Shown in pieces: positions 17,144 to 25,702 of a DNA stretch of 64,000 nucleotides. Made by a program: the position numbers and the translations under genes. The number at the start of each line of letters is the position of its first letter. Positions within the stretch are counted from its first letter, which is position 1. Source of the DNA: SSC4 sp964443225. Its GTDB lineage: Bacteria; Chloroflexota; Anaerolineae; SSC4; Amarolineaceae. The stretch lies in assembly GCA_964443225.1 (NCBI GenBank), contig CAYUCC010000022.1, forward strand, positions 6,910 through 70,909, read 5' to 3'. The notes under the pieces were generated by a model, which did not search any database, was not told the DNA's origin, and saw nothing but the letters and a program-made list of their open reading frames with translations.

Positions 17144-20100
17144 TGAAGCATTCGACAAGACGACAGTCGCAGGTCTTGTTGCTCCTGGCTTTCCTGGTTA
17201 TGGGCATCATCGTCGGTCATGCCCCTGCCAACGCCAACCGTGCTGCGCAGGATGATCCGGTTGCGCAGTGCGCGGCGGGAGTACAGCTTTTTCTCGATGG
17301 ACGGGCTGTGGAAGCGGCGCAGCTGCTAGAGGCAGGCTTTGCCGGCCGAGACACAGCGGAGTTTGCCAACCCGGATGACCTGGGGCAATGTGCATTCGAG
17401 CTAGGGCGTCTGCGTGACAACACGGGCAACCCGGCAGGGGCGCTAGAGGCATATGACGTTGCGCTCGAGGTCTTTCAAATCGATGGTAATCGACAGGGCG
17501 AGGGCACGGCGCTGAAGAACATCGACGGGGTCTACGAAAGCCAAGGGTGCTACGCAGAGGCTCGGGAGGCCTACCAGCAGGCGTTGGCGATCCTGCGGGA
17601 GTTGGTCGATCGGGTTAACGAGGGCATGACGCTTGGCCCCGCTGCGCAGGACGATCCGGTTGCGCAGTGCGCCCAGGGAATACAGCTTTATCTCGATGGA
17701 CGGACTGCGGAGGCGGCGCCGTTGCTGGAGGCTGGTTTCGCTGGCCGAAACACGGCAGAGTTTGCGGACCCGAATGACCTCGGGCTGTGTGTGGTGCTGT
17801 TGGGGCCGCTGCGATACAGCACGGGAGACCTTGCTGGGGCGTTGGAGGCATATGCCGTTGCGTTGGATATTTTTCAAGACAACGGTGATCGACAGCTTGA
17901 GGGCTCGACGTTGCGCGCAATTGGTGTGGTCTATGCCGACCAGAAGCGCTACACCGAGGCGCTGGAGACTTACCAACAGGCCCTGGCGATCGCACGCGAG
18001 GTGGGTGACCGGAAAGGTGAGGGCACGAGGCTGAACAACATCGGCGAGGTCTACGGTAGTCAGGGGCGTTACGACGAGGCGCTGGAGGTCTACCAGCAGG
18101 CCCTGGCGATCCTGCGTGACGTTGGCGACCGGGCTGGCGAGGGCAGGACACTGAACAACATCGGCGCGGCCTACGAAAAGCAAGGACGTTACGACGAGGC
18201 GCTCGAGACCTTCCGGCAGGCGCTGTCCGTCATGCGGGAGGTGGGTGACCGGAAAGGTGAGAGTACGACACTGAACAACATCGGCCTGGTTTACAAAGAT
18301 CAGGGACGCTACGCCGAGGCGCTGGTCGTTTACCAGGAGGCGCTGGCAATCGAACAAAAGGAGGACAACCGGGCTGGCGAGGGCCGGACGCAAGACAATA
18401 TCGGATCGATTTACGCCAAGCAGGGCCGCTACGACAAGGCAATGGAGGCTTTCGAACAGGCGCTGGTCATCGCACGGGAGATGGGTGACCGGGCCGGCGA
18501 GGGCACGACGATGGGCAACATCGCCTTGGTCTATGATGCACAGGGACGCTATGGCGAGGCGTTGGATACCATACAGCAGGCGCTGGTCATCGCACGGGGG
18601 ATGGATGACCGGGCCGGCGAGGGCGGGATGCTGAACGGCATGGGCTTGGTCTACAGCGATCAGGGACGCGACGGCGAGGCGCTGAAGACTTACGAGCAGG
18701 CGCTGGCGATCGCACGCGAGGTGGGTAATCGGGTCGATGAGACGACGGAGCTGCTTAACATCGGCGTGGTCTACGCCGGCCAGGGAAATTACGCCGAGGC
18801 ACTCGAGGCTTTCGATCAAGCGCTGGCGATCCTACGCGAGGTAGGTCGCGAGCGTGACCGCGACGAGGTGGGCACGATTGTGAACAACATCGGTGAGGTC
18901 TACGCCGGCCAAGGGCGCTACGACGAGGCGTTGAAGGCGTTCCAGGAGGCGCTGGCGATCCGGCGCGAGGTGGGCGACCGGGCTGGCGAGGGCACGACGC
19001 TGAACAACATCGGCGGGGTCCACGCCGATCAAGGGCAGTACGTCGAGGCGCTGGAGGCTTACCGGCAATCGCTGGCTATTGCGCGGGAGGTGGGGGACCG
19101 GGCCGGCGAGGGCACAACGCTAAACAACATCGCCTTGGTTTACGCCAAGCAGGGGCGCCACGAGGAGGCGCTGAAGGCTTACGGGGAGGCACTGGATGCT
19201 TTAGAGTCGGTACGCTCCGTCGCCGGCAACGAGGCAGGACGGTCGACCTTTATTGCCCAGCATGCTGACACATACGACGGAGCCGTTGATCTGTATCATC
19301 AACAAGGTCAGGACGACAAAGCCTTCCTCACCAGCGAGCGGGGCCGCGCTCGCGCTTTCCTGGATGGGCTGGCTACCGGCTCCGTCGAGCTCTCGGACGA
19401 CGCATCCGCCGACCTGCTGGCGCACGAGCAGGAGACGTACGCCGCCCGCCAGGCTGCGCAGGACGCCTTGGCCAAGGCCCGCAGCCTCGATCCTTCCGAT
19501 CCCGCCCGCGTCGCCGACCTGGAGGCGCAGCTGGCCACCGCTGAGCAGGAGCACCAGACCGCCCTCGATGTTATCACCGCCCGCGGCGGCCAACTGGCTG
19601 CCCTGGTGCCCGGCCGCAGCGGTGTGCTCGACCTGGCCGCGGTCCAGGCTTTGCTGGACGATCAGACCACGCTCGTCTCTTACTGGGTGCTGGGCGACAA
19701 GGGCGCGCTGGCCTTCGTCATCACCCGCGACAGCTTCACCACGGTTGAATTGCCCGACGCCACCTCGGCTAACCTCGCCAGCGCTGTGGACCACACCCTG
19801 AGCTGGCTCAACCGGGAACAGGCTCACCCCAAGCCCCTACGCGACCTGTACACGTGGCTGGTGGCTCCCTTAGCCGAACAGCTGCAGACACCCCAGGTCG
19901 TCATTGTGCCGCACCAGCAATTGCAGTACGTGCCCTTTGCAGCTCTCGACGGCGGCCAGACCTACTTCGGCCAGCAACACCTGCTGTCGGTGATCCCCTC
20001 AGCCAACGCATTGCCCTACATCCAGCAGAATGCCGCCGAATCCGCCGCAATGGCGAACACGCAAGCCCTTGTCTTCGGCGACCCGACCACCGGCGACCCC

Positions 20101-20805
20101 AACTACCCGTCCCTGGCTCATGCTGCGTCTGAAGCTCAGGCGGTCGCTTCCCTTCTGGACACAGCCGCTGTCACCGACGCCGAAGCCAGCGAGACCCGTC
20201 TGCGCAACGAGGCAGCCAGCAGCAAGGTGATCCATCTGGCGGCGCATGGCGGCTACAACGTTGCCAACCCGCTGTACAGTGCGATCTACCTGGCGCCGGG
20301 CGGGGAAGGCGCGGCTGGCGATGGCCGGCTGGAGACCCACGAGGTCTACGGCCTGGACCTGAAGGGCAACGAGCTGGTGGTGCTCAGCGCGTGCCAGACC
20401 AATGTCGGCGAGCTGTCGGCGGGGGATGAGCTGGTGGGGATGACGCGGGCTTTCTTGTTCGCGGGCACACCCACGATCCTCTCGAGCTTGTGGTCGGTGG
20501 ACGACGAGGCGACCGAGACCTTGATGACGGCCTTCTACCGCCACTGGCAGGCCGGCATGGGCAAGGCCGAGGCGTTGCAAGCTGCGCAGGCCGAGGTGCG
20601 AGATAACGCCAAGTGGGCCTCCCCCTACTTCTGGGCCGGCTTCGTCCTCAACGGCGATGCGGGTGCGAATGCTGCCAGGGGATCGGAATCGGCCACACAA
20701 CAACCTGGCCGGTCCTTGCTGCCTGTGCTGCTTGTAGCCAGCGCCCTGGTGCTTGGACTCGCAGTCCTGACCATTGGCTTTTTGCGGCGGAGGTCATCAA
20801 CTTAA
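17143..20805 (+). CDS. Secreted TPR-CHAT protein 3, with internal N-terminal duplication
   Basis: AGGAGG at 17131-17136 serves ATG 17143 (6 nt), though ATG 17140 is also possible. The 1220-residue protein has a signal peptide, a first N-terminal module with one TPR, then at residue of about 165 (DNA near 17635) a second copy of the mature N-terminal module (GPAAQDDPVAQCAQGIQLYL) without its signal peptide, then about eleven TPRs and the CHAT domain (His in HLAAHGGYN about 1035; Cys in LSACQTN about 1084). The tail is a hydrophobic helix and RRRSST. The second module starts right where gene 1's signal peptide would be cleaved, so the gene looks like a fusion of two tandem paralogues by deletion. 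The function is as for its neighbours: a surface TPR-regulated caspase-like protease. Confidence 0.87.
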   Translation: MKHSTRRQSQVLLLLAFLVMGIIVGHAPANANRAAQDDPVAQCAAGVQLFLDGRAVEAAQLLEAGFAGRDTAEFANPDDLGQCAFELGRLRDNTGNPAGALEAYDVALEVFQIDGNRQGEGTALKNIDGVYESQGCYAEAREAYQQALAILRELVDRVNEGMTLGPAAQDDPVAQCAQGIQLYLDGRTAEAAPLLEAGFAGRNTAEFADPNDLGLCVVLLGPLRYSTGDLAGALEAYAVALDIFQDNGDRQLEGSTLRAIGVVYADQKRYTEALETYQQALAIAREVGDRKGEGTRLNNIGEVYGSQGRYDEALEVYQQALAILRDVGDRAGEGRTLNNIGAAYEKQGRYDEALETFRQALSVMREVGDRKGESTTLNNIGLVYKDQGRYAEALVVYQEALAIEQKEDNRAGEGRTQDNIGSIYAKQGRYDKAMEAFEQALVIAREMGDRAGEGTTMGNIALVYDAQGRYGEALDTIQQALVIARGMDDRAGEGGMLNGMGLVYSDQGRDGEALKTYEQALAIAREVGNRVDETTELLNIGVVYAGQGNYAEALEAFDQALAILREVGRERDRDEVGTIVNNIGEVYAGQGRYDEALKAFQEALAIRREVGDRAGEGTTLNNIGGVHADQGQYVEALEAYRQSLAIAREVGDRAGEGTTLNNIALVYAKQGRHEEALKAYGEALDALESVRSVAGNEAGRSTFIAQHADTYDGAVDLYHQQGQDDKAFLTSERGRARAFLDGLATGSVELSDDASADLLAHEQETYAARQAAQDALAKARSLDPSDPARVADLEAQLATAEQEHQTALDVITARGGQLAALVPGRSGVLDLAAVQALLDDQTTLVSYWVLGDKGALAFVITRDSFTTVELPDATSANLASAVDHTLSWLNREQAHPKPLRDLYTWLVAPLAEQLQTPQVVIVPHQQLQYVPFAALDGGQTYFGQQHLLSVIPSANALPYIQQNAAESAAMANTQALVFGDPTTGDPNYPSLAHAASEAQAVASLLDTAAVTDAEASETRLRNEAASSKVIHLAAHGGYNVANPLYSAIYLAPGGEGAAGDGRLETHEVYGLDLKGNELVVLSACQTNVGELSAGDELVGMTRAFLFAGTPTILSSLWSVDDEATETLMTAFYRHWQAGMGKAEALQAAQAEVRDNAKWASPYFWAGFVLNGDAGANAARGSESATQQPGRSLLPVLLVASALVLGLAVLTIGFLRRRSST

Positions 20806-21287
20806 CCCGCGAGTCCCATTCCTTCCGATGTGCTTATACGTCGCAGTAACCCCATCGCACCACCGCAGAGGATTGATGTTACGAATGGTCCAGCTGGACC
20901 GCCGGCAGACCAAATGAGTGGGCTGGCGGCCTGACGTGCCGTCCAAGACCTGAACCTGGTTCAAGAACTCGCGGCATCGCCTTATGATGTTTTGGTTTAT
21001 CTCTACCCAAGAACGGTTGGACAATTCGACGCAAACAGTGCGGAATGGGTCATATTCGTCCAGGGAAGTCCAACTGGGTGAACCGGTATCATCAAAGGGG
21101 AGTTGATCACTCGCACCGGCCCCAAGGTGGCTGTCTATGACCTTGGTATTCTGAACCATCGGCATTTTGACCGTCCTGACTTGACGTTCCAGGCTCTCAT
21201 CTTGTGAGTCATTGAAACCCAGGACCAATATGCATCATGCGGCTACCAGTTTCCAGGGTGACAACACAAATGAAGGAGTTGAATCTG
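20806..21287. other. Intergenic stretch without a recognised gene
   Basis: This ~480-bp stretch separates the TPR-CHAT array from the BNR gene. A minus-strand frame of 143 codons (21228 down to 20797) crosses it and enters the end of the upstream gene. It matches no family I know and has no visible SD, so I do not call it a gene. It may be remnant DNA. Confidence 0.4.
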
Positions 21288-23744
21288 ATGTCACAACAGC
21301 CAATCAAATTAACTGAAGAGGCAATCAAAGACCTGGAACGGGAGGAAGGACCACGGAGTTGGTTTCTCTCTCGGATGGAGGAGACCTATTCCCGTCTCGT
21401 CCCACGCGGCGAGCCTATCGCTGCTCCCCCAGCGGCGACACCTGCAGCCGGCGAGGCGTTTCGAAGCAGTCTGCAACCTGGGGAAGGCGAATCTGCCTTG
21501 GCGCAAGTTGACTCAACCATCTGGCGCGAGCGGCTCGCCGAATACAAACGGCGCAAGGCTGCCGTTGTGCCTCAGCCGGCCGTGTTCCCTGTTCCCGGCG
21601 CGCCGGTGATCCCTGGGGCAAGAAACTGGCGACCCCTTGGCCCTACTGTTGTTCTGGACGGGCAAACCGTAGGAAACCAGCCAATTGCTGGTCGGATAAT
21701 CGGTCTTGCCATCGCTCCTGGTGGGCATATCGTGTATGCGGCCTCAGCCGCTGGTGGGGTATTTCGCTCAGACGACGGGGGAATGCGCTGGCGATCTCTG
21801 ATGGACGGGTTCGACGTCGACCCAACTGATTTTGCCAGTGCCAGCCTGTCTTGCGGGGCCATTGCCATCGACCCCATCGATCCCAATCGTGTGTATGTGG
21901 GGACCGGAGAGGGTGACACCCACAGTATGTTCAAAAGGCGGATTGTCAGTGCTCTTCCCGCTTATCGTGGGATTGGCCCCATCCGCACCGATGACGGTGG
22001 CTTCACCTGGGTTACTGAACCCACGGCCGGCAACTCGCCCGAAATCGACCTCGCCGGAAAAGCATTCTTTGCCCTGGCCGTGGACCCGCAAGATCGGGAA
22101 AATGTCCTTGCTGCCACAACCAACGGGATGTATCAACGAGTACCAAAGGCCGATGGTACAGTCGAGTGGGTCAGGCGCCGCACCGGCGAGCATTCGAGTG
22201 TCGTGGTTACCTTGTCCGGCAACACGAAACGGTTCTTCGCAGCCAAATGGGGTGTCGGTGTCTTTCATTCAACCAACGGCAAGGATTGGCATCCAACGGG
22301 TACGAATTTTCCTACAGGAAATGTCGGCCGCATCGCACTGGGGGTTCAGTCAAACAATCCGAATCTTGTTTACGCCTTTGTTGCCAATATCAAAGGAGCA
22401 GTGCACGGGGTTTATCGGCTTGAAAGTGTCGGCGGGATGTGGAAGGCTGTAACGGGCCTGCCCGACGTGCTGCCGATCAATGGCGAGGGGCACAGCCAGG
22501 GCGACTACGATTTGGCTATCGCTGTAGACCCTTCAGATGCAAACCTTATCTACCTGGGTGGCAGTTATGCCGACATTACCCCCTTCCCCGGATCTGTATG
22601 GCGGTGTGCGATTCGCACCGAAAATACCGGCTACGCGATAGATGGCGCTACCTCGATTGGGACACACGCGCACTCGGACGTTCACGTGCTTGTTCACACC
22701 CCCGGTAATTCTGACGAGTTGTGGTGCGGCTGCGATGGTGGCGTATTTCTGAACCGAAACCCACAGGGAACCGGCCAGTTTGCCAGTCGCAATGACGGCC
22801 TGGCCTGCCTCCACAGCAACTTCATTGCCCAGCATCCAACTGACCCAAATATCTTGTTCACCGGCCTGCAAGACAACGGCACAGCCCGGACTGACGGTGG
22901 ACCGATTTGGACCCATGTTAGTGGCGGAGATGGCGGATACTGCCTTATCAACTGGAGTGCCCCAAACCAGGTCCTCGTATTCGCTAACGGACGGATCCGT
23001 CGTTCGACGACTGGCGGAAGCTCAGATAGTTCATGGTCGAAGGGGTGGGATTTTCCTTGGGCCACCATGACCCAGCCAATTGTCAGCCCTGCATACGACC
23101 CCGATCCTGCCAATGCGGCAGATGCCCGACTCGTTGCTGCTGGGGCTGGCAGTCAGGTTTCGGTGTCTGAGGATTTTGCACAATCTTGGTCGATGGAGTT
23201 CAATGTACCTGATGGGGCAGGGAGTGTGTTCGCCCTGGCGTTTGCGTCGACGACCCGGTTATTTATTGGCACAGTCCGTGGCCGAGTGTTCCGCGCCGAT
23301 AGACTGGGAGGCACCTGGTTACTAACCCGCCTGGATAATATTGCTGCTGGCCCCCTGGGAATGGATGGGCTCATCACCGATGTTGCCGTTGACTGGTCCG
23401 ATTCTACCCGCAGTTCTGTTTATGTCGTATTTGGTGGGATGGGAGACAATCGCCATGTTTGGAGATTTGATGGAACGCAGTGGCAGGCACGTAGTGGCGT
23501 AGGAGCCAATGTTCTGCTTGATATAGAGCATAATGCGATGGTCGTAGACCCGATAGCGCCTGCGAACCTCTACGTAGGAGCCGACATAGGTGTCTGGCAC
23601 TCGCCGGACCAGGGACTGAATTGGAGTCCGCTACAGAATGGTCTGCCCGATGCGCCCGTGTTTGACCTGCAGATTCATCCGACCCAACGCCTCTTGAGGG
23701 CAGCAACGCATGGGAGAGGAATTTCCGAAATCCGGCTCACTTGA
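21288..23744 (+). CDS. BNR/Asp-box beta-propeller protein (sortilin/xyloglucanase-like)
   Basis: I chose ATG 21288 because aaggag at 21273-21278 is 9 nt upstream; ATG 21237 and 21270 lie before that site. The 818-residue product has a helical acidic N-terminus and then a region with repeated Asp-box motifs, seen as FRSDDGGMRW, IRTDDGGFTW, FHSTNGKDW and WHSPDQGLNW. Each blade also has an 'AIDPIDPNRVYVGTGEG'-type strand. Such repeats form 7- or 10-bladed propellers in sortilin-like and exo-acting glycosidase families. No signal peptide is visible, which is unusual for the family. It might act as a protein-binding scaffold or as a substrate of the neighbouring proteases, but this is inference. 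Confidence 0.8.
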   Translation: MSQQPIKLTEEAIKDLEREEGPRSWFLSRMEETYSRLVPRGEPIAAPPAATPAAGEAFRSSLQPGEGESALAQVDSTIWRERLAEYKRRKAAVVPQPAVFPVPGAPVIPGARNWRPLGPTVVLDGQTVGNQPIAGRIIGLAIAPGGHIVYAASAAGGVFRSDDGGMRWRSLMDGFDVDPTDFASASLSCGAIAIDPIDPNRVYVGTGEGDTHSMFKRRIVSALPAYRGIGPIRTDDGGFTWVTEPTAGNSPEIDLAGKAFFALAVDPQDRENVLAATTNGMYQRVPKADGTVEWVRRRTGEHSSVVVTLSGNTKRFFAAKWGVGVFHSTNGKDWHPTGTNFPTGNVGRIALGVQSNNPNLVYAFVANIKGAVHGVYRLESVGGMWKAVTGLPDVLPINGEGHSQGDYDLAIAVDPSDANLIYLGGSYADITPFPGSVWRCAIRTENTGYAIDGATSIGTHAHSDVHVLVHTPGNSDELWCGCDGGVFLNRNPQGTGQFASRNDGLACLHSNFIAQHPTDPNILFTGLQDNGTARTDGGPIWTHVSGGDGGYCLINWSAPNQVLVFANGRIRRSTTGGSSDSSWSKGWDFPWATMTQPIVSPAYDPDPANAADARLVAAGAGSQVSVSEDFAQSWSMEFNVPDGAGSVFALAFASTTRLFIGTVRGRVFRADRLGGTWLLTRLDNIAAGPLGMDGLITDVAVDWSDSTRSSVYVVFGGMGDNRHVWRFDGTQWQARSGVGANVLLDIEHNAMVVDPIAPANLYVGADIGVWHSPDQGLNWSPLQNGLPDAPVFDLQIHPTQRLLRAATHGRGISEIRLT

Positions 23745-23907
23745 TGCCAAAACTGCGCCGCACCATCGGAGAAAGGGCGCCGGAAGGAAGCAAATGACCC
23801 CGCGCCGGTTCAATTGGCTGGACGTGACACACTGAGCTACCCAGCCTGGTTGGCTCTATTGCGGTGATGGTGTACCGAACGACAACACTCAGTCAGATCG
23901 AAATGCC

Positions 23908-24058
23908 GATGAGATGCCAAGCATCACGCGGGGGGTAGTCGCACGCAGCAAAGCGGATTCCAAGATGTGGAGCATTCGAGTAACTGGCAATTGGCGGATT
24001 ACATTCGTTTTCACAGATGGGAATGTGTTTGATGTTGATTTGGAAGACTATCATTGAG
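23908..24058 (+). pseudogene. higB: HigB-type toxin remnant (C-terminal half only)
   Basis: The frame ending at TGA 24056-24058 encodes MWSIRVTGNWRITFVF followed by DGNVFDVDLEDYH, the hallmark C-terminal strand pair and tail of HigB/RelE-like mRNA interferases. Upstream homology fades before residue ~45 of a normal ~92-residue HigB, and a TGA in the same frame at 23833-23835 closes it. No start or SD fits a full-length toxin. The antitoxin gene follows 11 nt later, in the usual higB-higA order. The toxin is therefore probably inactive. Confidence 0.7.
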
Positions 24059-24069
24059 GAGCAGAAACA

Positions 24070-24387
24070 ATGCCAATGAATAATCCTCCCCATCCTGGTG
24101 GTATTGTCAGAGATTGTATCGAGGAACTTGGGCTGTCAGTCACCGATGCCGCCCGAGTATTGAACGTCACACGACCCACGCTGTCCCGGGTGATCAACGG
24201 GCGATCGGCCATTTCTCCGGAGATGGCCATCAGGCTGTCGACGGCGTTCGGCAGCACGGCTGAGATGTGGCTGCGTCTGCAGACGGCATACGATCTGGCC
24301 CAGGCACGCCTTCATGCCGATGCGATCAACGTCCAGCGCTATGCGCCGCTGCATCCGGTGACCGGACAGCCAGGGATAGCCGGATAA
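24070..24387 (+). CDS. higA: HigA-family antitoxin (HTH, XRE type)
   Basis: The 105-residue protein starts at ATG 24070 after a gaggag SD. It carries HPGGIVRDCIEELGLSVTDA then LNVTRPTLSRVINGRSAISP and MAIRLSTAFGSTAEMWLRLQ, a standard HigA/VapI helix-turn-helix domain including the 'WLxLQ' end. HigA neutralises the HigB ribosome-dependent RNase and represses its own operon. Here the toxin partner just upstream is truncated, so HigA is an orphan that may still bind DNA. The ~15 residues after the HTH core are unremarkable. Confidence 0.9.
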   Translation: MPMNNPPHPGGIVRDCIEELGLSVTDAARVLNVTRPTLSRVINGRSAISPEMAIRLSTAFGSTAEMWLRLQTAYDLAQARLHADAINVQRYAPLHPVTGQPGIAG

Positions 24388-24433
24388 GATCACCACCAAA
24401 CATGTCCCCAATTCCGAGGTCCCGACGTCAACC

Positions 24434-24862
24434 ATGCACCATCCCTTTGCCGAACTGATCGGCCTGCGGATCGACGAACAGCACGCTGGACACAGTATAT
24501 GCTCGCTGGAGATCCGCCCCGACCTCCACCACAACCCGCATCACGTCACCCACGGTGCCGTACTCTACGCGCTGGCCGACACCGGCATGGGCGCCGCACT
24601 CTACCCCACGCTGGCGGCCGGCGAGTCCTGCGCCACCATCGAGATCAAAATCAACTACTTCCACCCGGCCAGAACCGGCACGCTGCGCTGTGTGACCCAA
24701 CTGCTGAACCGTGGCAAAACCGTCGCCAATCTCGAATCACGTATCTACCTGGCGGAGACATTGGTCGCGCAAGCCAATGGGAACTACGCCGTGTTCAAAT
24801 TGCGCGGGCAACCGGATACCGCGTCAAAAGCCGGCAACCATGACGAATTGCAGCCATCATAA
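24434..24862 (+). CDS. PaaI-family hotdog thioesterase
   Basis: The 142-residue protein has the single-hotdog layout of PaaI-like acyl-CoA thioesterases. HNPHHVTHGAVLYALADTGM supplies the conserved HGG-like turn and the Asp-containing helix. ATIEIKINYFHPARTG then makes the central strand, followed by a closing strand with VANLESRIYL. Such enzymes hydrolyse acyl-CoA thioesters in the cytoplasm, usually as tetramers. Substrate specificity cannot be inferred. The gene stands between two toxin-antitoxin loci with no operon partner, 46 nt after higA. Confidence 0.88.
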   Translation: MHHPFAELIGLRIDEQHAGHSICSLEIRPDLHHNPHHVTHGAVLYALADTGMGAALYPTLAAGESCATIEIKINYFHPARTGTLRCVTQLLNRGKTVANLESRIYLAETLVAQANGNYAVFKLRGQPDTASKAGNHDELQPS

Positions 24863-24991
24863 CCTCACCACACCCCCACAGTATGACAGGAAAGTCAAAC
24901 CGCGGGGATCCCGAATTCACTGCTCTCACCACCCACTGCTCGAGCCATACGTTTTTGCCCCGCACGTGACCGCATCGGCCACTGGGCCAGC

Positions 24992-25019
24992 TTGACACAG
25001 TATCAAGATATGGTACCAT
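24992..25019 (+). promoter_or_regulatory. Promoter with palindromic operators for hicAB
   Basis: TTGACA (24992-24997) is followed 16 nt later by TACCAT (25014-25019). Two small palindromes overlap the spacer and -10 region: TATCAAGATA (25001-25010) and TGGTACCA (25011-25018). The start codon GTG lies at 25026, about where transcription should begin, so the mRNA looks leaderless. The palindromes are plausible HicB binding sites for autoregulation. Confidence 0.65.
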
Positions 25020-25025
25020 ACCCAC

Positions 25026-25280
25026 GTGAAGCAGAAACATCAAAAAACACTGGAACTGATATTTTCCCGACCAACCAGCGGTAATATCAACTGGGCGGAT
25101 ATCGAATCATTGTTTGTCGAACTCGGAGCAGAGTTGAGCGAGCGAGAGGGCTCGCGCATTGGTGTCCGCCTCTTTGGCGAAAGAAGGGTTTTTCACCGAC
25201 CGCATCCTTCGCCAAATACCGACAAAGGGGCGGTTGCCAGTATTCGGAAATGGTTGAAGGAGCATGGAGTTGAGCCATGA
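25026..25280 (+). CDS. hicA: HicA-family toxin (mRNA interferase)
   Basis: The 84-residue product begins at GTG 25026 and contains LELIFSRPTSGNINWADIES, then FGERRVFHRPHPSPNTDKGA and RKWLKEHGV. This is the standard HicA double-stranded-RNA-binding-like fold, with the catalytic His in the FHRPHP segment. HicA cleaves mRNA and is held by HicB. No SD is visible and the promoter -10 ends six bases before the start, which fits leaderless translation. The stop overlaps the hicB start, so the two are translationally coupled. It appears intact. Confidence 0.92.
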   Translation: MKQKHQKTLELIFSRPTSGNINWADIESLFVELGAELSEREGSRIGVRLFGERRVFHRPHPSPNTDKGAVASIRKWLKEHGVEP

Positions 25281-25615
25281 TGAACATGATGGAAATCAAC
25301 GGCTACCGGGCCGTTGTCAATTATGATCCTGATATAAACATGTTTCGCGGTGAGTTTGTCGGGCTCAATGGCGGTGCTGATTTTTATGCCAAAGACATCG
25401 ACAATCTGCGTCGGGAAGGTGAAATTTCGCTAAAGGTATTCCTGGAAATGTGCCGGGAAGATAGGGTCGAGCCACGCAAAGCATATTCCGGCAAATTCAA
25501 TCTTCGTGTCTCACCGCATTTGCATGCCGAGATTGCGGCGCGGGCAGTTGCGGAAGGCAAAAGCTTGAATCAATGGGTGGCAGATGTGCTGGATGAATCG
25601 CTCCACGCTCATTGA
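25277..25615 (+). CDS. hicB: HicB-family antitoxin
   Basis: This 112-residue protein overlaps hicA by four bases. Its N-terminal part (GYRAVVNYDPDINMFRGEFV) is the degenerate RNase H-like HicB fold that binds HicA. The C-terminal part (FNLRVSPHLHAEIAARAVAE, then SLNQWVADVLDESL) is a ribbon-helix-helix DNA-binding domain. ATG 25277, 25280, 25286 or 25289 could all serve as the start. It should repress the promoter at 24992. The pair appears functional. Confidence 0.92.
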   Translation: MMNMMEINGYRAVVNYDPDINMFRGEFVGLNGGADFYAKDIDNLRREGEISLKVFLEMCREDRVEPRKAYSGKFNLRVSPHLHAEIAARAVAEGKSLNQWVADVLDESLHAH

Positions 25616-25702
25616 CTCCTGATCACGTTACGCGCGATACGAGATTCGTGAATCGATTATTCGTGGCCCCCGCATTCGCGGACGGCATTCGCGCATCATC
25701 CA

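Noticed and set aside
17443..18819. 458-codon open frame on the minus strand
   Set aside because: It mirrors the TPR repeats of the + strand gene (repeated 'QRLLVSLQRLVV' is the antisense of TPR codons) and has no SD or known domain. The similar frame at 11887-12957 is rejected for the same reason.
11600..19200. Regular ~120-bp DNA periodicity resembling a tandem repeat or CRISPR array
   Set aside because: The period is that of 40-residue TPR units in the + strand genes; units differ and there are no constant repeats with variable spacers.
11284..20805. Craspase-type TPR-CHAT effector of a type III-E CRISPR system
   Set aside because: There is no gRAMP/Cas7-11, other cas gene or CRISPR array in the window, and these proteins carry signal peptides.
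20797..21228. 143-codon minus-strand frame
   Set aside because: No family likeness, no SD and it overlaps the end of a well-supported + gene.
1..24000. CHAT-gasdermin defence operon
   Set aside because: No small gasdermin-like protein with a C-terminal cleavage segment was found beside the CHAT genes.
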